A stretch of DNA of 64,000 nt from Lepus europaeus (lineage: Eukaryota > Chordata > Mammalia > Lagomorpha > Leporidae): NCBI RefSeq assembly GCF_033115175.1, contig NC_084831.1, positions 43,866,002 to 43,930,001 of the forward strand, read 5' to 3'. Position numbers and translations under genes: made by a program. This document shows positions 35,001 to 44,883 of this stretch, piece by piece (within the stretch, counting starts at the first letter, position 1; each line of letters starts with the position of its first letter). The notes beneath the pieces are model-generated. The model was not told where the DNA came from. It was given only the letters and a program-made list of their open reading frames with translations, and made no database searches.

Positions 35001-38000
35001 AAGTTCATAATTTTCATTGATACACTTTAGAAAATATAAAAGATCATCACAATACTCTGAGGATTTTTAAAACCAGGAATAAACTTAATAGGCAATGATC
35101 TATTGAGAACAGAATGGAAAAGCAGCCCTGTTATGTAGAAGATACCTATTTTTCTGGCCAGCGCCGCGGCTCAATAGGCTAATCCTCCACCTGCGGCGCC
35201 AGCACACTGGGTTCTAGTCCTGGTCGCTCCTCTTCCAGTCCAGCTTTCTGCTGTGGCCCGGGAAGGCAGTGGAGGATGGCCCAAGTGCTTGGGCCCTGCA
35301 CCCGCATGGGAGACCAGGAGAAGCACCTGGCTCCTGGCATCGAATTGGCGCAGTATGCCAGCCACAGCGGCCATTGGGGGATGAACCAATGGAAAAGGAA
35401 GACCTTTCTGTCTCTGTCTCTGACTCTGTCTCTCTCTCTCATTGTCCACTCTGCCTGTCAAAAAAAAAGATACCTATTATTCTGAAATATCTGAAAATTT
35501 CATGTTTCCAATATAAGTGGGTTTCTGTTTCTACTATATTACATATTCATATTCTAAACCTTGTGAAATGTGAAATTTTTTGTTTTATAAAAAAGCACAC
35601 TAAAGTTAATGGAGTTTATAGGGGAAAGTAGGTAGTCCACTAAAAATCTATGCAATTTTGTACCAGGACATATCAAAAAGAGTAATTGAGAGATGATATA
35701 TGGACAGTTCAGACTGGCAACCTCCTGTGGCTGGAAGCTACCTCAGGGTATAAAAAGTACACAAAAAGGGGTAGGGAAATTAAAATCACTGACTTACAGG
35801 TACGGAAAAAGTGAAAATGGACCCTGTAAACTATCTCAAGTGAGTACAAGAATCCACTGTGAACTGAAAGCCATGCAAAGCCAGAGAAGTAGGGTGGCAC
35901 CGTGGCTCAATATGTTAATCCTCTGCCTGCGGTGCCAGCACCCCGGGTTCTAGTCCCGGTCGGGGTGCTGGATTCTGTCCCGGTTGCCCCTCTTCCAGTC
36001 CAGCTCTCTGCTGTGGCCCGGGAGTGCAGTGGAAGATGGATCAGGTCTTTGGCCCCTGCACCCACATTGGAGACCAGGAGGAAGCACCTGGCTCCTGGCT
36101 CCTGGCTTCAGATCAGCGCAGCACGCTGGCCGCAACGTACCAGCCGTAGCAGCCACTTGGGGGGATGAACCAAAGGAAAAAGGAAGACCTTTCTCTCTGT
36201 CTCTCTCTCTCTAACTCTGCCTGTCAAAAAAAAAAAAAAAAAAAACAAACCAGAGAAGTGAATCACAATAGACATTCTCTTTATATTTTAAAGGAAAATT
36301 TCTATCACATCCAAAGTGAAGAGAGTGTTTCCAGTTTCCAAAGATTATCAACTCATTGCTAATTTTATTTCCACTACATTGCTTTCCAGGTATCTCTAAT
36401 TATTTTGAATCAGACTGCAGACATCATGTAGTTCATACTATTGCAGGAAAGACAAAGGCTACCATCTTATGATTAGCCATATCATTATCACCTCCAAAAA
36501 ATACCAAAAATAATTCCTGAATTATATTCCAGAAATAATTACTGAATATCAAATATTCAGTATACACATTTCCATCTATAATTTTTAACTGCTTGGGTTA
36601 GTGTACAAAGGTTTATGCATAATAACTGTCTTTTTGTCTATAAAGTTGCTTCCATCACTTTCTAAGTTGTTTTTTTTTTTTTTTTAAATCAAATTTGGAG
36701 GGCAATTTGATTAAATTAAATGAAAGCTGGAAGGTGAGGGTGTCTCCTTTGGAATGGAGCAAAGTCATTTCATAAGAGTGGTGTATATTTCCCCTGGGAT
36801 GTTCAAAGTCTGGCTTTCTCACTTTTTGTAATGTTAGGATCCAATGATCAATATCTAAAATCCAATAGATATGATAAAATGGTGATATATTCTAATTCTT
36901 TGATTTCTTCATTTGTTACCTCGAATACGCCTATAAAGAGAAACCTCCAAGATAAATATTTCATTTTTCATTAAGTAACAGTTTCTATAGCAAAAGCAAA
37001 ATAAATTCGTTTTTACCACCTTTAAAATAGAGTTGGCCCCCAGGAGATGAATGCTTTTCTTTGGTAACATTGTAGACTTGTGGTGTTAATCAATTTTGAT
37101 GTTTTAACCCATTGTTATCCTTATTGATGGTGAAATTGTCCCATCTTTGACTAATGCAGGCCTCATCAGTTTAACCAGACTTTATGTTAGTGGGTGGTCT
37201 TTGATAGTTTCCTTGCTTTCTGCACAGTGTGCCAGTTGCATCTTAAATGCTTCTGCCCTAGATCTGGAATTAATAATTTCTCCAAGAAGTTCTTGGTTTA
37301 ATAGGATATGGTAGGGAAACTATGTGTGCTTACTGCTATCAGGCTGATTGGTCATTGCTACTAGGCTTTTAGAATTGACAGAGCTAGGGGAAAATTGAGA
37401 GAACTTAACAGAGGGGAGATCTGATTTACTCCCCAAACAACTGTAACCGCCAGGGCTGGGAACTCTATCTGCGTCTCCCACATGGGTGCCAGGGCTTCAA
37501 GCACTTGGGCCATTATCTACTGCCTTCCGAAACACATTAGCAGGAAGCTGAATTGGAAGTGGAGGAGCCACTTCCAGTTGAACAAATACTCTGATAAAGG
37601 ATGCTGGTGTCACAGGTGGCAGTTTAATCTGCACCATGGTGCCAGCCCCCAAGGTCTTTTCTTTCACATTGAAAATACAACTTCATGAGAATATAAGCAT
37701 GCTTAATTCTCACTACATTCACACAATCCCAGATAATACTAACATTATTGCAAAGTTTGTGTGTAGGCAGTTGGGATTGCTTTTTCTTTTTAGGATTATC
37801 CCTCTGTGTAGTGAAGTTACTGTTTTTTTAAAGTCACTGGGAGATGAATTTTGGGACAAGATGGGGAGTGTAACCGTTCCCAGGTAGATAGCTTTCTCTA
37901 AGCCTGTGCCTAGCACTAACTCATACATCTCCTTTCCAGTTGGAAAGAGTGCCATCACCTGATCACCGCCGGCGAAGCTACCGAGATTTAGACAAGCCCC

Positions 38001-40417
38001 GTCGCTCTCCTACACTGCGCTACAGGAGGAGTAGGAGTCGGTCACCCAGAAGGTAAGACTCTGGTCATTGGCCTCTTCCGGGAGATCTGAGCAAAGTACA
38101 GGGTTGGGATTTCAGGGAAGCAAAAGGCCAAATTGTAGGCCGGCGCCACGGCTCACTAGGCTAATCCTCCGCCTTGCGGCGCCAGCACACCGGGTTCTAG
38201 TCCCGGTCGGGGCACCGATCCTGTCCCGGTTGCCCCTCTTCCAGGCCAGCTCTCTGCTGTGGCCAGGGAGTGCAGTGGAGGATGGCCCAAGTGCTTGGGC
38301 CCTGCACCCCATGGGAGACCAGGAGAAGCACCTGGCTCCTGCCATCGGATCAGCGCGGTGCGCTGCACGCAGCGCGCTACCGCGGCGGCCATTGGAGGGT
38401 GAACAAACGGCAAAAGGAAGACCTTTCTCTCTGTCTCTCTCTCTCACTGTCCACTCTGCCTGTCAAAAAAAAAAAAAAAAAAACCACAAACAAACAAAAA
38501 GGCCAAATTGTAGAAATGTTTGACCAGTGTAAATCTGGTACTGCAAAGTCACCACCCACCAAAATCTCACTGGCGTAGAGTACCCATTTGTTTAGTTCAT
38601 AATGTGTTGTCAGTGATTTATGCTGGGCTTGAATAGGCACTTTTTGGTTTTTGAAGTATTTTGCAGTCAGCTCTCTGCTAGCTGGTATAGGTTCACCTTA
38701 ACTAGTTTACTGGAGGTATTCATATCTTCTCAATGCCTTTTATCCTTGATGTGTTTTCATGGCAGTAGAAGAGTTCAAAAGCAAACAAGCCCATTCACAC
38801 AAATGTTTTCCCAGTATCTGCTTGTATCATTTGCAAATATCCTAATGGCCAAAGCAAATCACGTGGCCAATCCTAGAGTTAGAGAAAGAGGGTGCTAAAA
38901 AGTTCCATGACACAGAATAAAAGATACAGAAAAAGGTAAGGAATAAGAATTGGGATCATTTTTGCTGCATCCAGGGCACTAACCTTGGATCTCCTCTTCC
39001 TCTCCTTTCTCTGATAGGCGGAGTCGATCTCCAAAACGGAGAAGGTAAGCTGTGAGTCATTTCTAATGAAGGATAGCATTTTGGGGAGTGGCTATTGGTA
39101 TTGTACATGTATTGCCCAACAGCCACAGTGGTCTGATGAGTTTCTTCTACAGCCCATCCCCTCGTAGAGAAAGGCATCGTAGCAAGAGCCCCAGACGTCA
39201 CCGCAGCAGGTCTAGAGATCGACGGCACAGATCCCGCTCCAAATCCCCAGGTATAGCATTTGTGCCTTTTGCCATTACTTAACAACAACAAAAAATGCAT
39301 ATACATACACATTACATGCATACATAAATATGGGGAACATTTAGCCTCCAGAAGTATAGGAGTGCCTGATCATACTGGTACCTCATGGAACAGGAAATGG
39401 ATATCAAATTTAGAAGTCAAGGTTTATATCTTGATTTTCACCTTCAAAGCTTTGCTGATGATAATAGGCTTTGTTTTTCATCTGAAATTATAGGAATAGG
39501 GTCTTATACAGTAATGGTAAGAGCCCAGTATGACATCTGTGAAATTAGTCATAAAACCCTGATGTATATGAGGTGGTTTTAGAACTACTTTGCCTGCCAC
39601 ACATACACAGACAACACTTACCACCTCACAGAGGTATTAACAAGAGGTATCCACAGCATAAGCCAAAAAATATATATACATATATATATATAAAGTTAAT
39701 GGGAGGGGTTATGGGAGGTGAAAAATGACAGTTTCAAAATAGAGTAGAACCTCATTCATCCAACAGCATGTCCTTTTCCAGGTCATCACCGCAGTCACAG
39801 ACACAGGAGCCACTCAAAGTCTCCTGAAAGGTATGGACTGAATACTGTTTTCAATTTTAGAAACTTAAATATTACTTAGAAATTAAAGTCCCAATTATAA
39901 CAAAGTTAATTTGAAATTTTGTTTTGATAAGGATATTTGGAATTTTCCTTCGTTACAAGACAAAATTGATTTGTTTCTCTGAGTATTATTAAGATTATAC
40001 CAGCACATTTGTTCTGTATTGTTTTTTTCTTTATAAGACTGCATTATTAGATAAGTGATGAATTTTGGTCTAAAGAATCCTGAGATTTAGTCCCAACTTT
40101 TTTAACAGTTGAGTGATCTTGAATGAGCGATTTTCATTACAAACCCCTATCTACCACAAACACTGTTAGGTAAATAGCTTCTTAAGAAGTGTTTCTTCAG
40201 TGGTAAATTTTGGATAGTAATGTGTGACTCAGAGTTGTCCGAGACATAGATTACCTTCACACATACTTAATGAATATTTTTATCTCCATCTTCATCAGTG
40301 TCAGCATATTATATTGGTCTTTCTCAAATTTGTCTACTCCTTAATCTAACCATTTATGTGTAATACCATTTCAGATCTAAGAAAAGCCACAAGAAGAGCC
40401 GGAGAGGGAATGAGTAA
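23059..40417 (+). CDS. PRPF38A: PRPF38A, pre-mRNA-splicing factor 38A (10 coding exons)
   Basis: PRPF38A is a nuclear spliceosomal protein of the B complex, needed for spliceosome activation. Coding exons: 23059-23188, 23955-24114, 25507-25628, 28172-28257, 31437-31547, 37940-38052, 39018-39044, 39153-39250, 39782-39830, 40375-40417. All junctions are GT-AG and in frame. They sum to 939 bases, or 312 residues plus TAA, the length I recall for mammalian PRPF38A. The start MANRTVKDAHSIHGTNPQYL has a strong GNNATGG context. Residues ~1-170 form the Prp38 domain, with GGVYGGNIKPTPFLCLTLKM encoded in exon 2. Exon 5 (residues 167-203) is helical and ends in an acidic SSEEEEEEDEK run. Residues 204-312 are an RS-rich tail ending in KKSHKKSRRGNE. 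No frame disruptions are seen. Confidence 0.97.
23189..23954 (+). other. PRPF38A: PRPF38A intron 1
   Basis: This 766-base intron has its donor at 23189 (GTGAGC) and its acceptor at TTTTTTAG|CTGAG. The open frame from exon 1 runs on to about 23505, but that is intron read-through. A C9-type homopolymer lies near 23668. I recognise no repeats. Confidence 0.85.
24380..24620 (+). mobile_element. MIR element in PRPF38A intron 2
   Basis: The layout is MIR-like: 'GGGTTCATGTCCAGACTCTTAC', 'CCTTGGAAAAGTTACTTAATTTT', 'TCTTTTTCTGTAAAAAGGAG', 'CAGTGCCTGTTGCATGGTAAAC' in order, each strongly diverged from consensus. Confidence 0.6.
24740..25370 (-). mobile_element. MIR/L2-type remnants, minus strand
   Basis: Two successive segments carry motifs such as GAAACTGAGGCACAGA (about 24790), AGGTCAAACAGCTAG (about 24820), CAGTGTCACAGAGTTAGCAA (about 25138) and CACATTTTACAGATAAT (about 25319). 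These are typical of ancient MIR elements read in reverse. The left one overlaps inverted-repeat copy 1. Confidence 0.5.
24819..25076 (+). repeat. PRPF38A intragenic inverted repeat, copy 1 (intron 2)
   Basis: About 255 bases matching the reverse complement of 28921-29177 at about 92% identity by eye. It spans the AAGGTCAAACAGCTAG edge through ACTAGTCTGCTTCTCATATA and GGCAGCTACAAAAC to TTCTTATTTCATACATTGG. It lies between coding exons 2 and 3. Confidence 0.93.
26099..26407 (-). mobile_element. CSINE, older, minus strand (PRPF38A intron 3)
   Basis: It runs from AAAAAAAGTTTATTCATTTTAAAGG with a short (AG)n tract to the CACAATGCCAGCCCC head. Confidence 0.83.
26545..26790. mobile_element. Small DNA transposon (MITE-like) with terminal inverted repeats
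   Basis: The left end, CAGGTTGAGTAACCCTTATCC, and the right end, CTCATTAGGGGTGTTCAGCTTA, are imperfect inverted repeats. Internal 'ATCCAAAATGC' and 'TTTTGGAGGATTTTGAATTTC' stretches are also mutually complementary. This is the layout of an old Tigger/pogo-class non-autonomous element. I am not certain of the family name. Confidence 0.6.
26795..27290 (+). mobile_element. L2 fragment split by a SINE
   Basis: L2-like sequence (TTCATACATTGAATAAATGC, then CAGGTACTGTGCTGTCTACTG) is interrupted at 26857-27209 by a CSINE. Confidence 0.6.
26857..27209 (+). mobile_element. CSINE, young/intermediate, plus strand
   Basis: The TSD AATGCCAATGACAG / AATGCCAGTGACAG flanks it. The A tail is degenerate (CCCAAAAAACAAAAAATC...). 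Confidence 0.88.
27617..27940 (+). mobile_element. CSINE, young/intermediate, plus strand
   Basis: It has a perfect 16-base TSD, GAAAAATACATGATCT, at 27601-27616 and 27941-27956. Confidence 0.94.
28330..28625 (-). mobile_element. CSINE, older, minus strand
   Basis: It lies 70 bases after the donor of PRPF38A coding exon 4, from TTTTTATTTCAAAGGTAGAG to the CATCCCCAGCCC head. Confidence 0.82.
28664..28920 (-). mobile_element. CSINE, older, minus strand, abutting the inverted repeat
   Basis: The body is typical, but the head is cut at ACAAGCGCCCATTG, directly where inverted-repeat copy 2 begins. Confidence 0.8.
28921..29177 (-). repeat. PRPF38A intragenic inverted repeat, copy 2 (intron 4)
   Basis: This is the reverse complement of 24819-25076, collinear over its whole length apart from three short indels. 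It is bounded on the left by a truncated minus-strand SINE and on the right by the 3' fragment of a plus-strand SINE. Confidence 0.93.
29180..29325 (+). mobile_element. CSINE 3' fragment, plus strand
   Basis: Only the last third is present (GGTATTTGGGGAGTGAACC, CT-rich stretch, AAATAAATAAGT tail). It begins exactly at the edge of inverted-repeat copy 2. Confidence 0.8.
29467..29783 (-). mobile_element. CSINE, older, minus strand
   Basis: It runs from TAGTTTTTATTTATTTGAATG to CCAGAGCACCAGCC. 29790-31105 after it is intron sequence in which I recognise no repeat or gene. Confidence 0.82.
31111..31405 (-). mobile_element. CSINE, older, minus strand, just upstream of PRPF38A exon 5
   Basis: It starts with T12 and TTTATTTATTTTAAAATTTTATT. 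The head is degraded (ACTGGGGCTTCAGGACACAG). It ends about 30 bases before the exon 5 acceptor at 31436. Confidence 0.82.
31850..33280. mobile_element. Old LINE (L1M-type) remnants in PRPF38A intron 5
   Basis: About 31850-32180 has L1 ORF2-tail-like phrases (AATGCCAAAAAATTGAAAAG, GGCAGCCATTAAAACTACTG). About 32260-33280 reads as L1 on the opposite strand. Both are strongly diverged with no frame left. Confidence 0.4.
33293..33581 (-). mobile_element. CSINE, older, minus strand
   Basis: It runs from AAAGATTTATGTATTTATTTG to GTCACAGCACTGGCCCC, with part of the middle deleted after GGGGCCCAAGAACC. Confidence 0.85.
34150..34335 (-). mobile_element. Tigger/MER2-type DNA transposon end
   Basis: GGGACCACCATCAATATATG and GGTCATTAACTGAAACATCG, ending near TGTGCTGTATGACTAC, match the Tigger1/MER2 terminal region as I recall it. 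Confidence 0.65.
35156..35468 (+). mobile_element. CSINE, young, plus strand
   Basis: The TSD GATACCTATTTTTCT / GATACCTATTATTCT is at 35141-35155 and 35469-35483. It lacks the block between the B-box-like motif and CGCTCCTCTTCC. Confidence 0.9.
35891..36249 (+). mobile_element. CSINE, young/intermediate, plus strand
   Basis: The TSD CCAGAGAAGT is at 35881-35890 and 36250-36259. The copy carries two small internal duplications (GGCTCCTGGCTCCTGGC and a second CAGCCGTAGCAGCC block). 36260-37390 after it is plain intron with a T17 run near 36670. Confidence 0.88.
37395..37648 (-). mobile_element. CSINE, older, minus strand, tail missing
   Basis: It begins within the body (GATTTACTCCCCAAAC) and ends at GCACCATGGTGCCAGCCCCC. 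The T-rich end is not recognisable. Confidence 0.75.
38139..38496 (+). mobile_element. CSINE, young, plus strand (PRPF38A intron 6)
   Basis: It has a near-perfect TSD, AAAAGGCCAAATTGTAG, at 38122-38138 and about 38497-38513. It is among the best preserved copies in the window, consistent with a recent insertion. It lies 87 bases after the exon 6 donor. Confidence 0.94.
39018..39044 (+). CDS. PRPF38A: PRPF38A coding exon 7, a 27-nt microexon
   Basis: Acceptor CTGATAG|GCGG and donor GAGAAG|GTAAGC bracket 27 bases that encode the RRSRSPKRR part of the RS tail. The length is a multiple of three and both flanking junctions have the same phase, so skipping would keep the frame. Confidence 0.93.
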
Positions 40418-41930
40418 TGGATTCAATTTGGTTTTAGTCCAAATGGCCTCCTCTGTATATGAGGGCATCTGTCTACGTGGAAGGATTAAGACCTGCTCCC
40501 CCAGGCAGCTATGAGAATATTTTGGTCTTTTCTTATCAAGTTTCTCCACTCTTTTTTTTTTTTTTTTTTTAAATGAAAGAGGTGCTGAGTTTTGTATCTC
40601 TTTGAATCATAACTAAAATCTTTGAGGGATGATGATGTTTCTTAAGGTCGGTTTTTGACCTGGCCAACCATGACTATTCATATTTAGAATAGGGAGTTGG
40701 AGATATGAATGACAAAAAAAGGATATGGCCACTTGGTTGACCCTATCCTTTACTGTTACTAGGCCCCAAAATACCCATTTTTCTGTAGTTTATTTTTGAT
40801 TCGCTCTGTCACTGGAGCTACTTTGAGAATTCTAGAATTGATGTTGCTACAGTTATCCAAAGATCAAATCAACACAGCAGAGCAGCTCCTTTTGTCTAGC
40901 AGCAGCAAGTAATAATGAATAAGAATATGAGGTAGCAGCAATTGTGCAAGAACAGAATACTTTCAAACAAAAAGCTTCTTCTGATCATTTAATCTGGTGC
41001 CATTGAACAGCTTTAACAGACAGTACCCTACATACAACACATTTCATTCTTCCACACAAGCCAGGTTGAGGTGCCTCAGTCTTTATCGTTCACTGAGCAG
41101 GAGGGCAACAATATTGAAAAAGATTTGATGGAAAATATCTAGTACTATTCATGGTTTTTACCTGAATTGTAAGACACTGATGCCACTCAAAAATGTAGAA
41201 AATACAAGAAGAGACAGTTTGAGGGGAATGAAATGAGGGCTCTGGTGGTAGGGAAAATGATATTCAGTAAGTTTTAATTTGCAACAGCTGTGGGATGGCA
41301 TAGGGAATGTGACTGACATCCTGCAACTGTAGTCTGCCACAGGGAGAACTGTAATAACCAGCTCCTTACAGGATCTAGCTTCTTGGAAGGCCATATTTGA
41401 TTACAGGATAAACAATTTTGTTGCTTACACTGAACTGAAGGACTTTTGTAGCAATATTAAAGCAGTTTTTAATCTATTCGAGCTTTCATATTCTTAATGG
41501 TTCCTCTCATGGTAATGCCTGAGCTAAACAACTTTATCCCTAAAAACTGTGATGGTTTATGATATAGCTATCTAGGACCACCATTTAATAATAAAAATTT
41601 TCTAATTCTGTTATAGAGTCTTAGCAGTTACTTTGTACTAGGTGGAAAGAAATGTCTTCTGGTTAAATGGCCCAGGAACCAACCAAGTTAACATTGGTAT
41701 ATTGTTAAAAGTAAAAATTTTATAATAATAAATACATTCACCCACACACACACACAAAAAAAAAACCAACAAATGTTTGCAACAGAAATAAATCTCCCCA
41801 AACATAAATTTTAAAGCATACTTAGACATACGTAGAGTAAAATCTGGGCCAAAATTGGGCATGAAGACCAACCTACAGCAGGAAGCAGAAAGTTTTATTA
41901 TTTAATTAGAACGAAGCAATAAAAAAAAGT
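40418..41930 (+). other. PRPF38A: PRPF38A 3' UTR, end uncertain
   Basis: Candidate polyadenylation signals after the stop are ATTAAA (41456-41461) and AATAAA (41590-41595, about 41726 and 41918-41923). A T20 run lies at about 40551-40570. No repeat interrupts 40418-41900, consistent with conserved 3' UTR. Which signal is used cannot be decided here. Confidence 0.6.
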
Positions 41931-42065
41931 AGGACATGTTAAATATCTTGATCATTTTGCTACAGCAGAGATGGTACAAACTTACCAGAAGGGCGTTTTC
42001 TGTCATCTGCATTTTACATATGGGATGAGGCTTTGGGGTGGTAGCTTGCTTTAAAGTGTATTTTG

Positions 42066-42290
42066 ATGTTTAGAAGGCAGAGACAGATATCCTATATGCT
42101 GGTCTTGCATATGCTGGTTCACTCCTACAGCTAGGGCTGGATCAGAATGAAGCAAGGAACCCAAAACTCCATTCGGGTCTCCTGCATGAGTGGAAGGGAC
42201 CCAAATACGTGAGCCATTATCTGGCACTTCCCAGGATACACAGCAGGAAGCTGGAATTGGAAGCAAAGTCAAGACTCGAATCAAGGCCAA
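42066..42290 (-). mobile_element. Diverged SINE-like repeat, minus strand
   Basis: A shortened C-repeat-like body (GCTGGTTCACTCCTAC... CAGCAGGAAGCTGG) ends in degraded sequence. Confidence 0.55.
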
Positions 42291-42368
42291 AAAAAAGGCA
42301 AGTTAGAGGCTGAAGACTTTAAAAGGCATGAAGAGATACATTCCTGGAGCTTAAAAACTGATGGCTTT

Positions 42369-43004
42369 GGAGCTAGCACTATGGCATAACAGGTAAAGCC
42401 ACCATCTGTAGTGATGGCATCCCATATGGGCACCTGTTCTGGTCCAGGCTGCTCCACATCCGATCTGGCTCTCTGCTATGGCCTGGGAAAGTAGTAGAAG
42501 ATGGCCCAAGTCCTTGGGCCCCTGCAACCGCATATGAGACCTGGAAGAAGCTCCTGGCTCCTGATAATGCACAGCTCCAGCCGTTGTGGCCAATTAGAGA
42601 GTGAACCATCAGAAGGAGGATCTCTCTCTTTCTCTACTCTCTCTGTGTAACTCAAATAAATATATATATTTTTTTAAAACAGGCAGAGTGGACAGAGACA
42701 GAAAGGTCTTCCTTTGCCACTGGTTGACCCTCCAATGGCTGCTGTGGCCAGTGCACCGCGCTGATCCTAAGCCAGGTGCTTCTCCTGGTCTCCCATGAGG
42801 GTGCAGGGCCCAAGCACTTGGGCCATCCTCCACTGCACTCCTGGGCCATAGCAGAGAGCTGGCCTGGAAGAGGGGCAACCGGGACAGAATCCGGCGCCCT
42901 GACCAGGACTAGAACCTGGTGTGCCGGCGCCGCAGGCGGAGGATTAGCCTATTGAGCCACAGCGCTGGCCAAATAAATACATCTTAAAAAAAAAAAAAAA
43001 AAAG
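42369..43004 (+). mobile_element. CSINE, older, plus strand, split by a nested SINE
   Basis: The TSD GATGGCTTT is at 42360-42368 and 43005-43013. Its AAATAAAT tail is interrupted by a young minus-strand copy at about 42668-42970. Confidence 0.88.
42668..42970 (-). mobile_element. CSINE, young, minus strand, nested in a SINE tail
   Basis: It is bracketed by AAATAAATATAT and AAATAAATACAT, the duplicated tail of the host SINE. Confidence 0.9.
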
Positions 43005-43114
43005 GATGGCTTTTAAAAATTTGCATGAATCAGTCTTATTAGAAGCCACAAGAGAGAAAATAAGGCATAGACTAAATAAGCTAGAGGGGGAAAAAAATAG
43101 AAAAGAATAGAGAG

Positions 43115-43375
43115 GGTAGCCGTTATGGCATAGGGGTTAAGCCACTGCCTGAAATCCCAGCATCCTATATGGGCACCTGTTTGAATCCAATTCTGATCCA
43201 GCTCCCTGCTAATGGCCTAGGAAAGCAGCAGAGAATGGCCCAAGCACTTGGGCCCCTGCACCCATCTGGGAATCCCAGATGAAGCTCCTGTTTTTGGCCT
43301 AGCCCAGCCTAGTCCATTGTGGCCATTTGAGTAGTGAACCCTCTCTATCCCTGACTTTCAAATAAATCTTTTTTT
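43115..43375 (+). mobile_element. CSINE, older, plus strand
   Basis: A diverged copy with a shortened 3' part that ends AAATAAATCTTTTT. Confidence 0.78.
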
Positions 43376-43388
43376 AAAAAATGATTAA

Positions 43389-43732
43389 GGCCGGCGCCGC
43401 GGCTCACTAGGCTAATCCTCCGCCTTGCGGCGCCGGCACACCGGGTTCTGGTCCCGGTCGGGGCGCCGATCCTGTCCCGGTTGCCGCTCTTCCAGGCCAG
43501 CTCTCTGCTGTGGCCAGGGAGTGCAGTGGAGGATGGCCCAAGTGCTTGGGCCCTGCACCCCATGGGAGGCCAGGAGAAGCACCTGGCTCCTGCCATCGGA
43601 TCAGCGCGGTGCGCCGGCCGCAGCGCGCCAACCGCGGCGGCCATTGGAGGGTGAACCAACGGCAAAAAGGAAGACCTTTCTCTCTCTCTCTCTCACTGTC
43701 CACTCTGCCTGTCAAAAAAAAAAAAAAAAAAA
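43389..43732 (+). mobile_element. CSINE, young, plus strand, very intact
   Basis: The TSD AAAAAATGATTAA flanks it (to 43388 and 43731-43743). It retains nearly all CpG sites, so it is one of the youngest copies. Confidence 0.94.
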
Positions 43733-43744
43733 AAAATGATTAAA

Positions 43745-44079
43745 GGCCGGCGTCGTGGCTTGACAGGCTAATCCTCCGCCTTGCGGCACCGGCACACCGG
43801 GTTCTAGTCCTGGTCAGGGCGCCAGATTCTGTCCCGGTTGCCCCTCTTCCAGGCCAGCTCTCTGCTATGGCCCGGGAAGGCAGTGGAGGATGGCCCAAGT
43901 GCTTGGGCCCTGCACCCGCATGGGAGACCAGGAGAAGCACCTGGCTCCTGCCATCGGATCGGATCAGCGAGATGCGCCGGCCGCAGCGGCCATTGGAGGG
44001 TGAACCAACGGCAAAAAGGAAGACCTTTCTCTCTCTCTCTCTCTCTGTCCACCCTGCCTGTATTTAAAAAAAAAAAAAA
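43745..44079 (+). mobile_element. CSINE, young, plus strand, back to back with the previous copy
   Basis: It starts one base after the TSD of the 43389-43732 copy. It has a GATCGGATCG micro-duplication like 19961-20296 and ends in TATTTA13. Confidence 0.92.
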
Positions 44080-44120
44080 GGTTAAAACACTGAATTAAAT
44101 ATTATATAAAGAAATAACCT

Positions 44121-44432
44121 GGGATCAGTGCTGTGGGCGCAGTGGGTTAACGCCTTGGCCTGAAGCGCAGGCATCCCATATGGGCGCCGGTTTGGGACCC
44201 AGCTCCTCCACTTCTGATCTGCCTCTGCTGTGGTCTGGGAAAACAGTGGAAGATGGCCCAAGGTCTTCGGCCCCTGCACCCGCGTGGGAGATCCAGAAGA
44301 GGCTCCTGGCTTCATATTGGCAAAGCTCTGGCCTTTGTGGCCAACTGGGGAGTGAGCCAGTTGATGGAATACCTTTCTCTCTCACTGTGCCTCTCCTCTC
44401 TCTCTGAAGCTCTAACTTAAATAAAAACCTAA
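44121..44432 (+). mobile_element. CSINE, older, plus strand
   Basis: It runs from GGGATCAGTGCTGTGGGCGC to a degenerate AAATAAAAACCT tail. 44433-44883 that follows is unique intergenic sequence. Confidence 0.85.
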
Positions 44433-44883
44433 ATGAAAACAGAGTTTTTTGAGAATCCAGAGAGAAATCAAGTCATAATAGGAAAAAAAAAAGGAAGATG
44501 GACTACTCAGATCTCTTAGAAGGCAATAAACCAAAAGGCTCCAAAGGTCTGCAGAAAAATAAAAATCTATCAGGAATTGTCTACTCTGCCCAGGTGTCTT
44601 TAAAACAAAAGGAATGAATATTCTTGGGTAGATAAGAAAAGTATATAAATCAGGAGTCTTGCGATAAAATTCAGACCAGTAAGAAATAAATCAAGTGAAT
44701 CTAATTACGACTCAGAAACAAGCAGTAAAAGGGGTGTTATGTACACTTTAGAAATTAAGAATAGGAAATTAATATAAGGCTCAAATACAATACTATGAAT
44801 ACTATCCATATATAAATAACCAAAAGAAGCTCTTATGTTTGCTGGTTTCCATTCTTCATAGCAGGATTTACCCAAATCCCACG

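Noticed and set aside
38068-38523. 151-codon open frame inside PRPF38A
   Set aside because: It starts in intron 6 and consists mainly of the young CSINE at 38139-38496.
43389-43470. tRNA gene-like A-box and B-box in the heads of CSINEs
   Set aside because: C repeats derive from a tRNA gene, so the pol III promoter remnants are expected. The heads do not keep a full cloverleaf and anticodon arm.
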